From: JBDHWI01 sp964590135
GTDB lineage: Bacteria; Chloroflexota; Anaerolineae; J036; Brachytrichaceae
Direction of reading: 5' to 3'
Assembly: GCA_964590135.1 (NCBI GenBank)
Contig: CAZPVX010000004.1
Coordinates: 1-64,000 of the forward strand
Length of the DNA: 64,000 nt
The notes below the pieces were generated by a model. The model was given only the letters and a program-made list of their open reading frames with translations. It ran no database searches and was not told the DNA's origin. Position numbers and translations under genes: made by a program. Below, in pieces: positions 8,977 through 16,221 of this stretch; within the stretch, counting starts at the first letter, position 1; each line of letters starts with the position of its first letter.

Positions 8977-9765
8977 ATGGGTCTTTCTGAAATCAGCGCC
9001 GCATTCGCAAAGGCAAAGGCCGAAGGCCGGCCGGCGCTCATGCCATATTGGTCGCTCGGCTACCCAAACGCCGAAACATCACTGCGCGTGATCGAGGCGA
9101 TTGTCAGCGCCGGCGCCGACATGGTTGAGTTGGGCGTGCCATTCAGCGACCCGCTTGCTGATGGCCCAGTCATCCAACACGCAAATCAAATCGCGCTTGA
9201 GCATGGCATCACCGTGAACCGCTGCGTTGCGCTTGCCGCGCGACTGCGCGCCGCTGGCGTGACTGCGCCGATGTTTGCGATGGGATATGCCAACCCGATA
9301 CTGGCGCACGGAGAAGCGCGCTACGTCGAGGATTGGCATGGCGCGAAGATCGACGGCCTGATCGTGCCGGATTTGCCGCCCGAGGAAAGCGCAGGCCTGA
9401 AGCGTGAATGCGAGGCGCGTGGCATGGCGCTGGTGCAGTTCGCCGCGCCAACCAGCACCGATGAACGGATCAAGCTGGCCGCATTTCATGCGACTGGCTT
9501 CATCTATGTGGTTTCAGTCACCGGCGTCACCGGCGCGCGCGCCGCGCTGGCCGCCGGCCTGCGCGAATATGTCGAGCACGTGAAATCTTGCGCGGCAGGC
9601 AAACCGGTCGTCGTTGGCTTCGGCATCAGCAATCGCGAGCAGGTGCGCGAGGTCGGCCAGTTTGCTGACGGCGTGATTGTCGCCAGCGCGCTGATCCGCG
9701 CCGCCGGCGATGCGCCAGACCCCGCGCAGGCCGCATACGATTTTGTCAGGCAACTCAGAACATGA
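8977..9765 (+). CDS. trpA: Tryptophan synthase alpha subunit
   Basis: Cleaves indole-3-glycerol phosphate to indole and glyceraldehyde 3-phosphate; partner of TrpB. 262 aa, typical length. The catalytic Glu and Asp lie in MVELGVPFSDPLADGPVIQ (about residues 49-65), and the phosphate-binding region VVGFGISNREQV is near residue 210. No other trp gene is in the window, so trpA is separated from its operon here. Confidence 0.95.
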   Translation: MGLSEISAAFAKAKAEGRPALMPYWSLGYPNAETSLRVIEAIVSAGADMVELGVPFSDPLADGPVIQHANQIALEHGITVNRCVALAARLRAAGVTAPMFAMGYANPILAHGEARYVEDWHGAKIDGLIVPDLPPEESAGLKRECEARGMALVQFAAPTSTDERIKLAAFHATGFIYVVSVTGVTGARAALAAGLREYVEHVKSCAAGKPVVVGFGISNREQVREVGQFADGVIVASALIRAAGDAPDPAQAAYDFVRQLRT

Positions 9766-9824
9766 CATGTGGCGATGCGCCGCGTCAAGCATCGATCGCC
9801 ATTTCGCAGACAATATCCACAATC

Positions 9825-11228
9825 ATGCTGCGCCCTCTCTATCACTTCACCCCCGAAAAGAACTGGATCAACGACCCCAACGGCCTGGTGTATTTCCAGG
9901 GTGAATGGCACCTGTTTTATCAATACAATCCCTACGCCGACGTGTGGGGGCACATGCACTGGGGCCATGCGGTCAGCAAGGATCTGCTGCACTGGAAGCA
10001 CTTGCCGATCGCCCTGTATGAAGACGAAGCCGCCGGCGTGATGATTTTCTCCGGCAGCGCAGCCGTCGATTGGCTGAACACCAGCAAACGCGGCAACCCA
10101 GATGCGCCGGCATTGATTGCCGCCTACACCGGCCACCGCGAAGGTGAAGAAGACCAGCGGCTCGCCTATAGCGTCGATGCCGGCCGCACCTGGGTGAACG
10201 ACACACACAATCCGCTCATCCGCATCGGCGCAAAGGATTTTCGCGACCCCAAGCTTTTCTGGCATGAGCCAACACAGCGCTGGATCATGGCCTGCGCGAT
10301 TCCAGATGCGCATCAGGTGCGCTTCTACGGCTCGACTGATCTGCGCGCGTGGCAGCATCTGAGCGATTTTGGGCCTGCCGGCGCAATCAGCAGCATCTGG
10401 GAATGCCCCGATCTGTTTGCGCTCAGCGTCGATGGCGATCCCAACCAGATCAAATGGGTGCTGAAGGTCGATCACTCGGCCATGATCAACAACCATGCCG
10501 GCGCACAGATTTTCATCGGCCAGTTCGACGGCGAACAGTTCATTTGCGATGATCCACCGACGCGCATTCGCCCGATCGACTATGCGTTGGACTTCTACGC
10601 CGCGCAGTCGTGGAATGACGCGCCAGCAGGCCGGCATGTTTGGCTGGGGTGGATGACGCACTGGTCTTATGCCGGCAAGTTGCCCACCTCACCCTGGCGC
10701 GGCATGATGAGTGCGCCGCGCGAGTTGGCGCTGCGCACCTTTGACGACGGCATCCATCTGACACAGCAGCCCGTGCAGGAGATCAAGGCGGCGCGCGCAG
10801 CGCATGCCACGCTGGCAAACGTAGCTGCATCGCAGGCAACGATCGATGTGAAGGGAACTGCGCTCGACATCGCAGTGACATTCGCGGCAAAGAGCGCATC
10901 TCCCTTCGGGCTGCATGTGCGTGTGGGCGCGGCAGAGCGGACGACGGTTGGCTACGATCCCCAGGTCGGCATGCTGTTCGTCGACCGCAGTGCAAGCGGC
11001 GATGTGAGTTTTTCGCCGCACTTCACCGAGCGGCACGCGGTCGAACTGCCGCTCAAAGACGATGCGCTTTCGCTGCGCATGCTGGTTGATGCGCAATCGG
11101 TCGAAGTGTTTGCAGACGAAGGGCGCGTCGTGCTGAGCGTGCAGATCTTCCCAAGCGAAGAGAGCGACGGCATCGACCTATTCGGCGATGCGGTAGTGAA
11201 AGCGTTGGATGTGTGGCGATTGCAATGA
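9825..11228 (+). CDS. Glycoside hydrolase family 32 (beta-fructosidase/levanase/sucrase)
   Basis: Releases fructose from sucrose, inulin or levan. 467 aa. GH32 marks: nucleophile D17 in WINDPNG, R140-D141-P142 (FRDPK) and acid/base E193 in WECPD. A five-bladed propeller (about 1-310) is followed by a C-terminal beta-sandwich (about 335-467, ending VEVFADEGRVVLSVQIF...). No signal peptide, so the protein should be cytoplasmic, favouring short imported substrates. The ATG at 9825 puts LRPLYHFTPEKNWINDPNG at the start, as usual; a longer frame overlaps trpA and is unlikely. Confidence 0.93.
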   Translation: MLRPLYHFTPEKNWINDPNGLVYFQGEWHLFYQYNPYADVWGHMHWGHAVSKDLLHWKHLPIALYEDEAAGVMIFSGSAAVDWLNTSKRGNPDAPALIAAYTGHREGEEDQRLAYSVDAGRTWVNDTHNPLIRIGAKDFRDPKLFWHEPTQRWIMACAIPDAHQVRFYGSTDLRAWQHLSDFGPAGAISSIWECPDLFALSVDGDPNQIKWVLKVDHSAMINNHAGAQIFIGQFDGEQFICDDPPTRIRPIDYALDFYAAQSWNDAPAGRHVWLGWMTHWSYAGKLPTSPWRGMMSAPRELALRTFDDGIHLTQQPVQEIKAARAAHATLANVAASQATIDVKGTALDIAVTFAAKSASPFGLHVRVGAAERTTVGYDPQVGMLFVDRSASGDVSFSPHFTERHAVELPLKDDALSLRMLVDAQSVEVFADEGRVVLSVQIFPSEESDGIDLFGDAVVKALDVWRLQ

Positions 11229-11263
11229 TGAAAGAAACCTGGCGTCTGCAGCGTCGGGTTTCC

Positions 11264-11902
11264 TTATCGCGCGAGGCCGCGCACAAAGCGCTGCATGCCG
11301 GCGCTGATGCGATTGAGTGAATATTTGTTGACGTTGTGCAGGAAGTTGAACACATGCGGGTGCGCCGGCGCGAGCAACACATCCGCCATCACCTGCACGT
11401 CGAGGCCGGCTTCGATTTCATGCCCGCGCGCTGCCCCATTCAACAAGCCGGCCACCGTCACACGCTGCCATGTGAAGGGCGAGCCGACTGGACTCTCTGG
11501 AAGGGTGATCTCGCGCTGCGCGGTGCACAGCAGCGGCGCATGACGCGCGTTGAAGCGCACCACCGCATCGAGGAACCAACACAACTGTTCCAGCTTTGGC
11601 TCGTTGCGGCTGGACATCTCGCGCAGCGTGCCGAGCGACGCATTCTGAAAATCGGCCATCTGCGCATCCAGCAGCGCGAGGCATAGTTCGCCCTTGTTGG
11701 CGAAGCGGCGATACAGCGTGCCCTGCCCCACCTGCGCAGCCTTCGCGATGTCGGCCATGTTCACTTCGGCCACGCCATGCTTGGCAAACAATTTCTCAGC
11801 GGTGCTGAGGATGCGCCGGCGGTTCTCTGCAGCATCGCAGCGCTCTGTGCGCTGCGGCGCTTCAGCGATCAAATTCAAGGTCTCAAGGTTGCGCTTGCTC
11901 AT
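11264..11902 (-). CDS. TetR/AcrR-family transcriptional repressor
   Basis: 212-aa regulator. The N-terminal HTH (about 20-66) is typical: RRRILSTAEKLFAKHGVAEVNMADIAKAAQVGQGTLYRRFANKGEL (positions about 11825-11690). The C-terminal ligand domain is variable. GGGAG lies 5 nt before the ATG. It is divergent from the YceI gene at 12147; the 244-bp interval holds two matched palindromes that overlap the YceI promoter, so this protein probably represses yceI and possibly itself. The inducer is unknown. Confidence 0.92.
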   Translation of the reverse strand: MSKRNLETLNLIAEAPQRTERCDAAENRRRILSTAEKLFAKHGVAEVNMADIAKAAQVGQGTLYRRFANKGELCLALLDAQMADFQNASLGTLREMSSRNEPKLEQLCWFLDAVVRFNARHAPLLCTAQREITLPESPVGSPFTWQRVTVAGLLNGAARGHEIEAGLDVQVMADVLLAPAHPHVFNFLHNVNKYSLNRISAGMQRFVRGLAR

Positions 11903-12054
11903 TGCGTCTCCCGCTCACTGCTCCACTGCGTGATGCAGCCCGTCGTCGCGTCAATCCTGCCAAGTGTAATCTGCAATACGCGCATCGGCTCCGTTTGTAT
12001 TTCCTTTCGATGCCGGCGCGTCCCTGATTCCCTTCTGAATGTTTGCACAAACCC

Positions 12055-12093
12055 TTGACAAGCGGACACGTGTCCGATAGACTTGCATTATAA
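12055..12093 (+). promoter_or_regulatory. yceI promoter
   Basis: A consensus -35 TTGACA (12055-12060) is followed after 17 bp by TAGACT (12078-12083); a second -10-like TTATAA lies at 12088-12093. Both operator palindromes overlap or flank these boxes, as expected for repression by blocking polymerase. Confidence 0.7.
12063..12076. promoter_or_regulatory. Operator palindrome 1 (TetR)
   Basis: CGGACACGTGTCCG is a perfect 14-bp palindrome within the -35/-10 spacer of the yceI promoter. Its half-site recurs in palindrome 2. Confidence 0.7.
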
Positions 12094-12095
12094 GT

Positions 12096-12107
12096 GGACA
12101 CGAGTCC
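12096..12107. promoter_or_regulatory. Operator palindrome 2 (TetR)
   Basis: GGACACGAGTCC repeats the GGAC/GTCC half-sites of palindrome 1 with one central mismatch. Centre-to-centre distance is 32 bp, about three helical turns, which places both on one DNA face. Confidence 0.7.
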
Positions 12108-12146
12108 GATTTCAAGATCATATTGTGAAACCAAGGAGAAAACAAA

Positions 12147-12698
12147 ATGGCATGGGTATTGGATAGCGCGCACAGCAACGTTAAATTTCAGGTGCGCCAC
12201 ATGATGATCAGCAACGTGCATGGCGCCTTCGAGAAGGTGAGCGGCACGATCGATTACAACGAAGCCGCGCCGGAGAAGACGATCGTGGATGTGAAGATCG
12301 ACGCGGCCAGCATCAACACGAAAGACGAGAAGCGCGACAACCACCTCAAGTCGCCCGATTTCCTCGATGTGGAGAAGCACGCTCAGATCGAATTCAAGAG
12401 TACGCGTGTGCAACGCATCGACGACAACACCGCCAAGCTCTATGGCAACCTCACCATCAGGGATGTGAGCAAGCCAGTGGTGTTGGATGTGGAGTTCCTC
12501 GGCAAGGCCAAGTCGCCATGGGGAGTCTGGAGCGCCGGCTTCATCGCCACTGGCAAGATCAATCGCGAAGATTGGGGGCTGAACTGGAACGTGGCGCTTG
12601 AGACGGGCGGCTGGCTCGTCAGCAAGGACATCAAGATCGAGATCGATGCCGAGATCATGGATATGCAACCACAGCCGGCAGAAGCCGCCGCAGCCTGA
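12147..12698 (+). CDS. YceI-family protein
   Basis: 183-aa lipocalin-like polyisoprenoid-binding protein family. Pattern: WVLDSAHSNVKFQVRHMMISNVHGAFEKVSG at the start, then KSPDFLDVEKHAQIEFKST and LTIRDVSKPVVLDVEFLG. No signal peptide is seen, so this is the cytoplasmic form common in Gram-positive and Chloroflexota-type genomes. An AAGGAG site lies 8 nt before the ATG. The TTGACA promoter and two palindromes upstream indicate control by the divergent TetR protein. Confidence 0.92.
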   Translation: MAWVLDSAHSNVKFQVRHMMISNVHGAFEKVSGTIDYNEAAPEKTIVDVKIDAASINTKDEKRDNHLKSPDFLDVEKHAQIEFKSTRVQRIDDNTAKLYGNLTIRDVSKPVVLDVEFLGKAKSPWGVWSAGFIATGKINREDWGLNWNVALETGGWLVSKDIKIEIDAEIMDMQPQPAEAAAA

Positions 12699-12719
12699 CA
12701 AATGCATTACACTGACAAG

Positions 12720-12747
12720 TGGCCGGCTCATCTGCCGGCCATTTTTT
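12720..12747 (+). terminator. Intrinsic terminator after yceI
   Basis: 8-bp GC-rich stem (TGGCCGGC / GCCGGCCA) with a 6-nt loop, followed directly by six Ts. A textbook terminator. Confidence 0.92.
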
Positions 12748-12760
12748 GTTATCGCAAGCG

Positions 12761-13260
12761 ATGCGTGATCCCATGACCGAACCTGCCATTCACCCGCNNN
12801 NNNNNNNGTTCACCTGAAGGTGAGCGACCTTGAGCGCGCAGTCAGGTTTTACTCTGATGTGCTGGGCTTCGAAATGCAACAGCGCTGGGGCGATAGCGCG
12901 GCGTTCTTATCCGCCGGCGGCTACCATCATCATATTGGCCTGAACACCTGGGAGAGCAAGGGTGGCCGGCCGCCGGCGCGCAACGCCACCGGCCTGTATC
13001 ACTTCGCGATTTTGTTTCCCAATCGCAGGGAGCTTGCGCGCGCCTTCAAGCGCCTGATCGATCATGAATGGCCGATTGACGGCGCAGCCGATCATGGCGT
13101 CAGTGAGGCAATTTATCTGCGCGATCCTGATGGCAACGGCATTGAGATTTACCGCGACCGGCCGCGCGAAGAGTGGCCGCTCACACCTGAAGGGCAATTG
13201 GCGATGATGAGCGCGCCAATCGACTTTGATGGCTTGCTGGCGGAATTGGATGAAGAGTGA
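12761..13260 (+). CDS. VOC/glyoxalase-fold dioxygenase-like protein (with assembly gap)
   Basis: Metal-dependent vicinal-oxygen-chelate fold protein resembling catechol 2,3-dioxygenase-type CatE proteins. After the ten-N gap (12798-12807) it reads VHLKVSDLERAVRFYSDVLGF; further on come HHIGLNTW, LYHFAILFP and EAIYLRDPDGNGIEIYRDRP, which carry the usual His and Glu ligands. Before the gap the frame starts at ATG 12761 (MRDPMTEPAIHP) or ATG 12773. About 160-165 aa. Joining the two frames needs a gap length of 2 modulo 3. Confidence 0.85.
12798..12807. other. Assembly gap (10 N) inside the VOC gene
   Basis: Ten Ns near codon 13. By comparison with the family, only a handful of codons before VHLKVSDLERA appear to be missing. 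Confidence 0.95.
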
Positions 13261-13293
13261 CACTGAAAGAGAGTTTGCAAAGAAGAAGGACAC

Positions 13294-13887
13294 ATGATGG
13301 AGACGATTGCATTGAATGGGCGCATTGCCATCCACGAACTACTGATCAAGCGGCGCAGTGGACGCGCATTCGATGCCAACCGACCCTTGAGCGATGAAGA
13401 TGTTCATGCCCTGATCGAGGCGGCGCGTTGGGCGCCGAGCGGCGGCAATGTCCAACCCTGGCGCTTTGTGTTTGGACGCCAGGGCGAGCCGGCCTACGAC
13501 AAGCTGCTGGCGCTGTTGAGCGAGGGCAATCGGATATGGGCGCAACACGCGCCGGCACTGTTGCTCACGATATGTCAGACCGCGCGCGTCGCCAGCGATG
13601 GTTCGCCGCAAAACAATCGCACTGCCATGCATGATCTGGGCATGGCAAATTTCTCGCTCGTCATCGAGGCGCTTAATCGCGGCATGATGACGCGCATGAT
13701 GGGCGGCTTCAATCGCGAAGCGGCGCTGAAACTGATCGATGCCGAGCACAATCACTTCGATGTCGGCCCCATGATTGCCATCGGATTCGAGACAACGCCG
13801 GCGCATTTGAACGAGACGATCCAACAGCGCGAGAAGCAACCTCGCACGCGCAAGCCGGCGGAGTCATTGTTGCTGCAGATTGATTGA
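13294..13887 (+). CDS. Nitroreductase-family flavoprotein
   Basis: 197-aa FMN-dependent NAD(P)H oxidoreductase fold. Family pattern: LLIKRRSGRAFD near residue 20, ALIEAARWAPSGGNVQPWRFVFG (FMN phosphate contact) and a C-terminal VGPMIAIGFE. Substrate unknown; relatives reduce nitroaromatics or quinones. It sits between two VOC-fold enzymes on the same strand, suggesting a small aromatic/quinone detoxification set. ATG at 13294 or 13297. Confidence 0.88.
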   Translation: MMETIALNGRIAIHELLIKRRSGRAFDANRPLSDEDVHALIEAARWAPSGGNVQPWRFVFGRQGEPAYDKLLALLSEGNRIWAQHAPALLLTICQTARVASDGSPQNNRTAMHDLGMANFSLVIEALNRGMMTRMMGGFNREAALKLIDAEHNHFDVGPMIAIGFETTPAHLNETIQQREKQPRTRKPAESLLLQID

Positions 13888-13913
13888 GCATTCATCAAGT
13901 TGGAGGAACCGAG

Positions 13914-14975
13914 ATGTCCATCCAGGGCTTGCACCACATCACGTTGGTGACGACCGATGCGCAGCGCAATATCGATTTCTACCGCAAGACGCTGGGGCTG
14001 CGCCTCGTAAAGAAGACCGTCAATTTCGACGATCCGGGCGCATATCATCTGTATTACGGCGATGAGATCGGCAGCCCCGGCAGCGCCGTGACGTTTTTCG
14101 AGTGGAAGGGCGCGCAAAAAGGCAGGCCGGGCATCGGCGGCACACATCACTTTGCGCTGGCTGTGAACACCTACGACAGTCTGCTGAAGTGGAAGCGCCG
14201 GCTCGCCGACCTCGGGCTGAAAGTCGCCGGCCCGTATGACCGCCACTACTTCAAATCGATCTACTTCAACGACCCCGACGGCGCAATCCTTGAGATCGCA
14301 ACGATGGAGCCAGGCTGGACGATCGATGAGGCGCCGGACAAGATCGGCACGGAATTTCGCGCACCGCCGAAGGAAATGACGATCGCCAACCGCGACGAAG
14401 CGCGCATCCAGGCCGAGACATGGCCGGCGCCGATCTCTGCCATTGCACCCGACATGGCGCTGATGCATGGGATGCACCACATCACAGCCATCGCATCAGA
14501 TATTCATCGCACCGATGATTTCTACAGCGGCCTGTTGGGCATGCGCGTGGTGAAGCGCACGAGCAACTTCGATGATCCGAAGAGCGCGCATTGGTATTGG
14601 GGTGCTGGTGAGGGCAAGCCAGGCGCCATCGTGTCCTACTTCGAGCATGATCCGCAGCGCAAACCACACGCGCAAATGGGCGCCGGCCAGACGCACCACT
14701 TTGCGCTGCGCGTGCCGGATGAAGACACACAGCTTGCATTTCGCGAGAAATTGATCCAAGCCGGCTACCGCGTTTCACCAGTGATGAATCGCGCCTATTT
14801 CAAGAGCATCTACACCAACGACCCCGACGGCCACATCGTCGAGTTGGCAACCGCCGGCCCGGGGTTTCTGGTTGATGAGGACGAGGCGCATCTGGGCGAG
14901 GCGCTCAAGTTGCCGCCGTGGTTGGAGCGCCATCGCGCCGAGATCGAAGGCTTTCTCACACCGGTGCAGCCATGA
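13914..14975 (+). CDS. Ring-cleaving dioxygenase of the two-domain glyoxalase fold (MhqO/PcpA-like)
   Basis: 353 aa with two VOC modules: residues about 1-135 (QGLHHITLVTTDAQRNIDFYRKTLG ... SIYFNDPDGAILEIAT) and 180-320 (GMHHITAIASDIHRTDDFYSGLLGMR ... SIYTNDPDGHIVELAT). Each has the HHIT metal ligand and a Glu near DPDG. Relatives open hydroquinone or chlorohydroquinone rings or protect against quinones. GGAGG lies 8 nt before the ATG at 13914, which decides against the upstream in-frame start at 13884. It follows the nitroreductase by 26 nt. Confidence 0.9.
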   Translation: MSIQGLHHITLVTTDAQRNIDFYRKTLGLRLVKKTVNFDDPGAYHLYYGDEIGSPGSAVTFFEWKGAQKGRPGIGGTHHFALAVNTYDSLLKWKRRLADLGLKVAGPYDRHYFKSIYFNDPDGAILEIATMEPGWTIDEAPDKIGTEFRAPPKEMTIANRDEARIQAETWPAPISAIAPDMALMHGMHHITAIASDIHRTDDFYSGLLGMRVVKRTSNFDDPKSAHWYWGAGEGKPGAIVSYFEHDPQRKPHAQMGAGQTHHFALRVPDEDTQLAFREKLIQAGYRVSPVMNRAYFKSIYTNDPDGHIVELATAGPGFLVDEDEAHLGEALKLPPWLERHRAEIEGFLTPVQP

Positions 14976-15113
14976 AAGTGGCGCACATCTTTGCAGATGC
15001 CGCCGGCGAATCGCATTTTGGCAAGCTTGATTTGCGCGCATGACAGCGGCGCATTCCGGGAGACCGGCGCAGATTACAACTACACCTGGCATCATGCACC
15101 GCACCGGCAATAT
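14972..15113 (+). pseudogene. Remnant of a small cupin-domain gene
   Basis: An ATG overlapping the previous stop (ATGA) opens MKVAHIFADAAGESHFGKLD and stops at 15039. In another frame the sequence continues as ETGADYNYTWHHAPHRQY (15060-15113), which looks like the next part of a cupin (WHHAP plus RQ). The rest of the domain is missing. I read this as a frameshifted, 3'-deleted gene; no database check was possible. Confidence 0.5.
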
Positions 15114-15151
15114 CGCGCTGGATTGACGTTCGCTCTTTGTGGCAGAGGATA

Positions 15152-15787
15152 ATGTCACAGATGATCCATCAGAACCAGCCGCTGATGCAAGCCGGCGCGC
15201 CGCTGGCACAAGCGAAGGCGGCAATGGTCCTGCTGCATGGTCGCGGCGCGAGCGCTGAGGACATCCTGGCATTGGCGCGCGAGTTCACTGCTGCGGATGT
15301 GATGTTTCTCGCGCCGCAGGCCGCCGGCCACACCTGGTATCCCAACCGCTTCGTCGCGCCGGTGGCAACGAACGAGCCGCATCTGTCATCGGCGCTGGAG
15401 ACGATTGACGATCTGGTGGCGAAGATAAATGCTGCCGGCCTGACGCGCGATCACATCTTCCTGCTGGGTTTCTCGCAGGGGGCGTGCCTGGCGCTTGAAT
15501 ATGCTGCGAGGCATCCACGTCGCTACGCCGGCGTCGTCGCGCTCAGCGGCGCCTTGATCGAGAATGGCGACCAACCGCGCACATACTCGGGTTCGCTGGA
15601 TGGCACGTCGATCTTTCTCGGCTGCAGCGATGCCGACCCCCATATCCCCGCCCAGCGCGTGCTGCGCTCCGAGCAGACGCTGCGCGGCATGGGTGCGCGC
15701 GTCACCGCGAAGCTCTACCCGCATCTTGGCCACGCCGTAAATGACGACGAGATCGACACGGTGAACGCGATGCTTGCGCGCGGCTGA
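15152..15787 (+). CDS. Alpha/beta hydrolase, carboxylesterase/phospholipase type
   Basis: 211-aa serine esterase. Marks: the oxyanion region MVLLHGRGASAEDIL, nucleophile Ser in LLGFSQGACLALEYAA, a C-terminal His in LYPHLGHAVNDDEI, and an Asp in the GCSDADPHIP loop. This is the short YpfH/EstB type of soluble esterase, with no signal peptide. AGAGGA precedes the ATG at 15152 by 4 nt; the TTG at 15137 is less likely. It follows the ring-cleaving dioxygenase and cupin remnant on the same strand. Confidence 0.9.
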   Translation: MSQMIHQNQPLMQAGAPLAQAKAAMVLLHGRGASAEDILALAREFTAADVMFLAPQAAGHTWYPNRFVAPVATNEPHLSSALETIDDLVAKINAAGLTRDHIFLLGFSQGACLALEYAARHPRRYAGVVALSGALIENGDQPRTYSGSLDGTSIFLGCSDADPHIPAQRVLRSEQTLRGMGARVTAKLYPHLGHAVNDDEIDTVNAMLARG

Positions 15788-15804
15788 CGAGGCGCAAGAC
15801 GCCA

Positions 15805-16164
15805 TCACCCTTTCACATACGAGAACTTCTCAGCCACCTTGCCATCACGCACGCGCATCACATCTACGCCGCGTATGTGGCCATCACCCGACCAGTGATA
15901 GACCCAGCGCACCACGGCGCGGTCGCCGGCGGCAAAGATCTCCTCGTTCACAAAACGGGCCGCCGGTGCCTCTGCAAAGAACTTCACCCAATAGCTTCGC
16001 ACGTCCAGCGCACCCACAAATGCCTCGCCATCGGGAGGGGGCGAGGTGTTTTCAAAGCGGCAATCTGCCGTCATCAGCGCCATGACTGCATCCACGTCAT
16101 GTCGGTTGAAAGCCTCGTTGAATGCCTCAATCACAGCCAGCGTCGCGCGCTCCTGCTCACCCAT
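15805..16164 (-). CDS. SnoaL/NTF2-like polyketide-cyclase fold protein
   Basis: 119-aa single-domain protein. Pattern: VIEAFNEAFNRHDVDAVMALMTADCRFENTSPPPDGEAFVG, then VVRWVYHWSGDGHIRGVDVMRVRDGKVAEKFSYVKG, typical of the SnoaL-like cone fold. Members are steroid isomerase-like or dehydratase-like, and the activity cannot be predicted. A good AGGAG lies 6 nt before the ATG. The hairpin at 16183-16221 separates it from the carboxyltransferase upstream. Confidence 0.87.
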   Translation of the reverse strand: MGEQERATLAVIEAFNEAFNRHDVDAVMALMTADCRFENTSPPPDGEAFVGALDVRSYWVKFFAEAPAARFVNEEIFAAGDRAVVRWVYHWSGDGHIRGVDVMRVRDGKVAEKFSYVKG

Positions 16165-16182
16165 GTTTTCTCCTGAAGGTCA

Positions 16183-16221
16183 AAACATCAGGCTCCGTCT
16201 ACAAGACGGAGCCTGATGTTT
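16183..16221 (-). terminator. Strong hairpin terminator after the carboxyltransferase gene
   Basis: Perfect 17-bp stem (AAACATCAGGCTCCGTC, 16183-16199, with 16205-16221) and a 5-nt loop. The stop codon of the carboxyltransferase lies at the base of the stem. On the minus strand the stem ends in TGTTTTG, a short T run. Confidence 0.85.

Noticed and set aside
11234..11262. Terminator between the GH32 and tetR genes
   Set aside because: Only a 6-bp GAAACC/GGTTTC pairing with an unpaired centre and no T run; too weak to call.
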